The translations under genes and the position numbers were made by a program. A stretch of 10,294 nt of DNA from Candidatus Coatesiibacteriota bacterium. GTDB taxonomy: Bacteria > RBG-13-66-14. The DNA is taken from NCBI GenBank assembly GCA_014728185.1, contig WJMB01000107.1, positions 1-10,294 on the forward strand, given 5' to 3'. Position 1 is the first letter of the stretch; every line of letters starts with the position of its first letter. Positions 6,801 to 10,294 of this stretch are shown here, one piece after another. Below the pieces are notes generated by a model. That model was not told where the DNA came from. It did no database searches and saw only the letters and a list, made by a program, of their open reading frames with translations.

Positions 6801-7277
6801 ATGCGCGTCGGCATCGGTTACGACGTCCACCGGCTCTGCGCCGGTCGGCCGCTGATCCTGGGCGGCGTGGATATCCCCGCCGTGCTGGGCCTCGAGGGCC
6901 ACTCCGACGCCGACGTGCTGACCCACGCCGTAATCGACGCCCTCCTCGGCGCCTGCGCCCTGCCCGACATCGGCCGCCAGTTCCCCGACAGCGATCCGGC
7001 CTACGCCGGCATCTCCTCGCTGAAGCTGCTGGAGCGCACCCGGGAACTGCTGGCCGAGGCGGGCTACCGTCCCCACAATATCGACGGTGTCATCGCCGCC
7101 GAAGCCCCGCGTCTGGCGCCGCACATCGAGGCCATGCGCGTCGGACTGGCCCGTTGCCTGGAGCTGGATGTCGGCGCCGTCAACGTCAAGGCCACCACCA
7201 CGGAGAAGCTGGGCTTCGTCGGCGGCGAGGAGGGTATGGCCGCCTGGGCCGTGGCCACCGTCGAGCCGTTGGAGTAA
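6801..7277 (+). CDS. ispF: 2-C-methyl-D-erythritol 2,4-cyclodiphosphate synthase
   Basis: IspF converts CDP-ME 2-phosphate to MEcPP with loss of CMP, in the cytosolic MEP pathway to isoprenoids. It is a trimer with a metal bound at the subunit interfaces. The product is 158 residues, the usual size. Key positions agree with E. coli numbering: Asp8 and His10 in GIGYDVHRL, Ser35 and His42 in GHSDADVLTHAVIDALLGA (33-51), Asp56 in LPDIG, Asp63, and KATTTEKLG (130-138) with Thr133 and Glu135. The C-terminal GFVGGEEGMAAWAVA is typical. The ATG at 6801 has GGGGAGG at 6786-6792 upstream with an 8-base T-rich spacer. No ispD is adjacent in this window, although the two genes are often neighbours or fused. 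A good sigma70 promoter precedes it. Confidence 0.97.
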   Translation: MRVGIGYDVHRLCAGRPLILGGVDIPAVLGLEGHSDADVLTHAVIDALLGACALPDIGRQFPDSDPAYAGISSLKLLERTRELLAEAGYRPHNIDGVIAAEAPRLAPHIEAMRVGLARCLELDVGAVNVKATTTEKLGFVGGEEGMAAWAVATVEPLE

Positions 7278-7590
7278 TCGAAACCGCGGTTTAGGAATCC
7301 GCTTTCCTGTTGCGTCAACGCAGTCTTGGTGAAAGCGGCTTTAGCGGGTGGATGGAACACCAGCAGCGTTCAATCACCTCTTGCTCCCCAGCCCAACCTG
7401 GATCCGACATTGACTCTGGTCGGAGGCGTCGGTAACGCCTCGTTCCACGCCTCTCTCCGCCCAATCGCACGGCAGCCGTGTTACGCCGCCAGCGTTCAAC
7501 AACCCGATTGCTTCGGCAGGCGGTCAACCGAGCCATATTCAAAGCGGATCGCCATAGGATACCCAGCAGCCCCCAATCTTGGAGTCTGGT
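7278..7590. other. Intergenic region between ispF and lipoprotein gene, with stem-loops
   Basis: No gene is recognised in these 313 bases. Directly after ispF is a perfect 12-bp palindrome AAACCGCGGTTT (7281-7292). Next is a hairpin with arms CCGCTTTC (7299-7306) and GAAAGCGG (7331-7338), enclosing a smaller TGCGT..ACGCA pairing and followed by CTTT; it may act as a weak terminator for ispF. A third hairpin has a 7-bp stem GAGGCGT/ACGCCTC (7423-7441). The 10-mer CAGCGTTCAA occurs twice in direct orientation (7364 and 7490). No strong sigma70 promoter for the downstream gene was found. Confidence 0.45.
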
Positions 7591-8598
7591 ATGACCGAGC
7601 GGCACCCCCAGAGCTTCCTGATCACCATCGCCGCCGTCCTGCTCGTTTTCCTGGCCGGTTGCAAGCCCCTGCCGCCCCGCGGTCTGGTCTACATCGTCGA
7701 CGACGGTCTGAGCACCAAAGCCTTCTACCGGCCCGTCGTCGACCCGGAGGGCTACGTCCTGGGCGCCGCCGTCGAGCTGCCCTTCGCCCACCCGGTGGAC
7801 CTGCCCGCCTTCACCCCGGAAGGCGACGAGCTCTGGGCCTGGTCGGTCAGCCCGGAGGGCGCCCCGGGCCTGTTCAGCCTCGAGTTCGCCGCCGAAGGAC
7901 CGGCCGACGACGCCGAACCATCGCTGCGCGTCGATCTCACCCCCTACCCGGCACCCGGCGCCAGCGCCATCCAGCCCGGTTCCGGCGGCAGGCGCGTCTT
8001 CTTCGACGCCCTCGACCCGGCCAGCGACAGTTGGCAGCTCTTCGTCTACGAGGACGGCGAGGTCACTCAGCTCACCGACGGCGCTCCCAGCCGCGAGATT
8101 CCCGTGCTCACCGCCGACGGAGCCCGCTTGGCATTCTCCACCAATGACGACGGCTCCGGCGGCCGGGGCGATGACTACGACCTCTGGTATTACGATCTGG
8201 CCGACGGCGACCTGCACCCCCTGCTCGAGACCCCGGGCGAACAGGGCTCTCCCCACCTCGCCGCCGACGGACGGTTGCTCTTCAACTCCAGGGCCGTAAC
8301 CTCGGGGGACGAACCCTTCTACAATCTGCGGATCACCACCGAACCCCTGGCCGAGTTCTTCGCCAAGTCGCTCGCCGAGGGTGAGCTCTTGGAAACGGAA
8401 AAGCTCCTCGACTTTCCCGGCCTGGCCATCTTTCCCCGCCCCGCCGCCGACGGCGCCCTGCTCTTCTGCGGCTACGCCGACGAAAGCTGGTCCGCCTACC
8501 TGGTCGCCCCGGGTCAAAGCGAGGCCCGCCGCCTGCTGCCCCCCGACGGCCCCGACGTCATCTACGCCTGCTGGCGACCGACACCCCCGGAGGAGTAG
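7591..8598 (+). CDS. Lipoprotein with TolB/PD40-like beta-propeller repeats
   Basis: The 335-residue product begins with a lipoprotein signal peptide: a hydrophobic run at 9-22 and the lipobox LAGC, with Cys24 as the predicted lipidated residue. The +2 residue is Lys, not Asp, so the Asp rule for inner-membrane retention is not met. The rest resembles PD40/WD40-like propeller blades, with recurring pattern 'P.(x)..DG..L.F' then a short strand and 'LY/WYYDL.DG': about 70-105, 124-163, 169-212 (PVLTADGARLAFSTNDDG, then DLWYYDLADG), 220-250 and 278-315. Such propellers mediate protein binding, as in TolB, but no partner or ligand is evident. The frame reaches back to TTG at 7579, but GGAG at 7581-7584 is well placed for the ATG at 7591. 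The palindromic element begins 4 bases after the stop. Confidence 0.8.
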   Translation: MTERHPQSFLITIAAVLLVFLAGCKPLPPRGLVYIVDDGLSTKAFYRPVVDPEGYVLGAAVELPFAHPVDLPAFTPEGDELWAWSVSPEGAPGLFSLEFAAEGPADDAEPSLRVDLTPYPAPGASAIQPGSGGRRVFFDALDPASDSWQLFVYEDGEVTQLTDGAPSREIPVLTADGARLAFSTNDDGSGGRGDDYDLWYYDLADGDLHPLLETPGEQGSPHLAADGRLLFNSRAVTSGDEPFYNLRITTEPLAEFFAKSLAEGELLETEKLLDFPGLAIFPRPAADGALLFCGYADESWSAYLVAPGQSEARRLLPPDGPDVIYACWRPTPPEE

Positions 8599-8602
8599 CC
8601 CT

Positions 8603-8789
8603 GACGGGACCTTTGCCTAACCCGACGCGAAACGGATCACTCATCGGCGCAGGAGGGGAGGCGTTGGCACGTTTCTTGCAGCAGAGCGGGGACGCCTGTT
8701 TCAGGGACCACGGACCGTTGAGCAAGAAACGTGCCAACGCCGGCGGCCGTCGGAAACCTTTCGCGTGCAGGCCCGGCGAAGGTCCCGTC
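8603..8789. repeat. Palindromic repeat element, copy 2, with sigma54-like arms
   Basis: This is a 187-base nested inverted repeat. The outer arms, GACGGGACCTTTGCC (8603-8617) and GGCGAAGGTCCCGTC (8775-8789), pair at 14 of 15 positions, and the odd one would be a G-U pair in RNA. Middle arms ACGCGAAA (8625-8632) and TTTCGCGT (8759-8766) also pair. The inner arms are a perfect 20-bp repeat, GGCGTTGGCACGTTTCTTGC (8660-8679) and its complement (8722-8741), around 42 bases. All three pairs share nearly the same centre. The inner arm differs from copy 1 (2130-2243) at one base, at position 4. The element fills most of the 250-base gap between the lipoprotein stop and rlmB and has no coding content. 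It fits a MITE or REP/BIME-like dispersed hairpin. Confidence 0.85.
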
Positions 8790-8848
8790 CGGCGTGTTGG
8801 CCCCGATATCTGTTCGCCCTCTAATCACTGGAACTGCAGGATCCGATA

Positions 8849-9580
8849 ATGCCCCTGATCTACGGCTACCGTCCCGTGCGCGAGGCCCTGCGCCGGCCCG
8901 CCGATCTGCGCCGAGTGTACGTTCTGCGCGGTCGGCGCTCGCTGTCTAAGCTGGCCGACGAGGCTCGGCGTCGGGGCGTCGAGGTCAGCGTGTTGGAGGC
9001 CGCGGAGCTGGAGCGCCTCTGCGGCGACACCCGACATCAGGGCCTGGCCGCCGAGGTCGAGCGCCGCGCTGCGACCATCGCCGGGATCGTTTCCGAGGCC
9101 CGGGAGCGCGACGAGGAGCCATTTTTGGTAGTCTGCGACCACCTGGAGGATCCGCACAACCTGGGCGCGGTGTTACGCAGCGCCGAGGCCGTGGGCTGCC
9201 ATGGCGCGGTTATCCCCAGCCGCCGCGCCGCGCCGGTGACCGGCACGGTGGTCCGCGCCGCCGCGGGAGCCACCGCGCATCTGCCCGTGGCCGTCGTCGG
9301 CAACGTGTCCCAGGCCCTGCGCGAGCTCATCGAACTCGAGGTCTGGTGCGCCGGATTGACCGGCGAGGCCGAGCAGACCATCTACGAGGCCGCGCTGACC
9401 GGCCCTCTGGCGCTGGTTGTCGGCGCCGAGGACAAGGGCCTGGGCCACGCGACGGCCAAGTCCTGCGACTATCTTGTCCGTATACCCCTCTACGGCCGGG
9501 TGGCCAGCCTCAACGCCAGCGCCGCCTTCGCCGTGGCGGCCTTCGAGGCCCTGCGCCAGCGTCGGGCCCTGGGCCGCTGA
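8849..9580 (+). CDS. rlmB: RlmB/TrmH-family RNA 2'-O-ribose methyltransferase (probable 23S rRNA Gm2251)
   Basis: The 243-residue product is a SPOUT-class methyltransferase that transfers a methyl group from SAM to a ribose 2'-OH. The N-terminal substrate-binding domain (about 1-72) begins with IYGYRPVREAL and ends DTRHQGLAAEV, a pattern typical of RlmB. The catalytic domain has motif 1 HLEDPHNLGAVLRSAEAVG (98-116, Asn104 and Arg110), motif 2 VVGAEDKGLG (190-199, Glu194) and motif 3 IPLYGRVASLNASAAFAVA (212-230, with SLN at 220-222 forming part of the knot). Motif 2 usually reads GSEG.G; here it is GAED.G. The G2251 target is inferred from the family, since RlmB, TrmH and TsnR relatives are hard to separate by eye. 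The ATG has AGGA at 8838-8841. The palindromic element precedes it. Confidence 0.9.
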   Translation: MPLIYGYRPVREALRRPADLRRVYVLRGRRSLSKLADEARRRGVEVSVLEAAELERLCGDTRHQGLAAEVERRAATIAGIVSEARERDEEPFLVVCDHLEDPHNLGAVLRSAEAVGCHGAVIPSRRAAPVTGTVVRAAAGATAHLPVAVVGNVSQALRELIELEVWCAGLTGEAEQTIYEAALTGPLALVVGAEDKGLGHATAKSCDYLVRIPLYGRVASLNASAAFAVAAFEALRQRRALGR

Positions 9581-9659
9581 GAATCCATCCCGCCGCGGAG
9601 CCCCAGTGGGCGCCCGCTCCAACCCACGAACGTTCGCCGGAACATTTGGAGGTCTGTCA

Positions 9660-10294
9660 GTGTCCGACAAGGAGATCCGTTTCGCCAAGCGGCTGGAGGG
9701 CTTCGGCCGCCAAACCGGTTTCGAGATCAAACAGAAGGCCCTCAAGCTCGAGGCCCAGGGGATCGACGTCATTCATCTCGAGGTCGGCGAGCCCGACTTC
9801 CCCACACCGCGCAACATCATCGCCGCCGCCAAGGCCGCTCTCGACGCCGGCCAGACCCACTACGCCCCCTCGGCCGGTCTGCCCGTGCTGCGCGAGACCA
9901 TGGCCGACTTCGTCAGCCGCAAGTACGACAACCAGGTCGAGCCCAACGAAGTCGTCATCGCCACGGGAGCCAAACCGCTGATTTTTTTCAGCATCCAGGC
10001 CCTGGTCGACCCCGGTGAGACGGTGCTGATCCCGGACATCAACTTCCCGGCCTACGAGGCCGCGGCCAAGATCGTCGGCGCCAGCATCGATACCTACCCC
10101 CTGGTGGAATCCACCGGATTCCGCCCCGACCTGGACGCCTTCGCCGACGCCGTGGCCAAGGGTGTTCGCCTGGTTATCCTCAACAGCCCGCACAATCCCA
10201 CCGGCGGGATGCTCACCGCCGAGGACTACGCTGTCATCGCCGAGCTATCGCAGAAGTACGGTTTCTGGGTCCTCTCCGACGAGATCTACTCGGC
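9660..10294 (+). CDS. Class I/II PLP-dependent aminotransferase, N-terminal part (runs off window)
   Basis: A GTG at 9660-9662 with GGAGG at 9648-9652 (7-base spacing) opens a frame that continues to the window end, giving 211 residues of an enzyme normally near 390. Fold-type I aminotransferase features are HLEVGEPDFPTP, the segment THYAPSAGLPVLRETMADF (substrate/PLP entry loop), IATGAKPLIFFSIQALV with the Gly-Ala-Lys PLP phosphate contact region, NSPHNPTGG with the Asn that contacts PLP, and SDEIYS with the Asp that binds the pyridine nitrogen. The catalytic Lys lies beyond the window. The pattern fits the aspartate aminotransferase subgroup Ib (AspC/AspB-like), which moves amino groups between aspartate or similar amino acids and 2-oxoglutarate, but substrate preference cannot be set from half a protein. 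It lies 79 bases after rlmB. Confidence 0.93.
   Translation, partial: MSDKEIRFAKRLEGFGRQTGFEIKQKALKLEAQGIDVIHLEVGEPDFPTPRNIIAAAKAALDAGQTHYAPSAGLPVLRETMADFVSRKYDNQVEPNEVVIATGAKPLIFFSIQALVDPGETVLIPDINFPAYEAAAKIVGASIDTYPLVESTGFRPDLDAFADAVAKGVRLVILNSPHNPTGGMLTAEDYAVIAELSQKYGFWVLSDEIYS

Noticed and set aside
7315..8517. 400-residue open frame on the - strand opposite the lipoprotein gene
   Set aside because: Glycine-rich antisense shadow; the + strand product has a proper lipoprotein signal and ribosome binding site.
8613..8849. Short frames across the palindromic elements (both copies)
   Set aside because: They arise from the repeat itself; the same Ala-Arg-Phe-Leu type peptide appears at both copies and shows no coding character outside it.

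Overview
The window is a GC-rich bacterial chromosome segment made mostly of single-copy housekeeping genes. The MEP-pathway gene ispF, a bacterial-type Ffh, RsmB, an RlmB-family methylase and GGAGG-type ribosome binding sites all point to a bacterium. The lineage cannot be fixed from this sequence. A free-living or uncultured Gram-negative-type organism is plausible, because there is a lipoprotein with a classical lipobox and a PASTA protein with no kinase domain, but this is inference.

Layout. Bases 1-193 are the 3' end of a GNAT acetyltransferase on the + strand. A 415-base gap follows with no recognisable gene; it holds a nested stem-loop and a strong GC hairpin. The - strand then carries, in transcription order from right to left, a secreted polysaccharide deacetylase (6353-5223), rsmB (5223-3907), a three-PASTA membrane protein (3804-2956), rpe (2953-2315) and ffh (1988-609). 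The deacetylase and rsmB overlap by one base. The PASTA gene and rpe are 2 bases apart and have a good sigma70-type promoter just downstream of rsmB. A 447-base divergent intergenic region separates this block from the + strand genes ispF (6801-7277), a beta-propeller-like lipoprotein (7591-8598), an rlmB/trmH-family methylase (8849-9580) and a class I/II PLP aminotransferase (9660 to the window end, incomplete, GTG start).

Functions. The block joins translation and secretion (ffh, rsmB, rlmB), carbon and isoprenoid metabolism (rpe, ispF), envelope functions (deacetylase, PASTA protein, lipoprotein) and amino-acid metabolism (aminotransferase). The rsmB / PASTA / rpe neighbourhood is a familiar association in bacteria.

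The least ordinary feature is a pair of related palindromic elements, one between rpe and ffh (2130-2243) and one between the lipoprotein gene and rlmB (8603-8789). Each has two perfect 20-bp inverted arms sharing the core TTGGCACGTTTCTTGC. This core matches the sigma54 (RpoN) -24/-12 promoter consensus exactly, and the sites in each element face each other. A dispersed hairpin or MITE-like repeat is the simplest reading; real sigma54 promoter activity is an open alternative. I found no convincing new multi-gene system.
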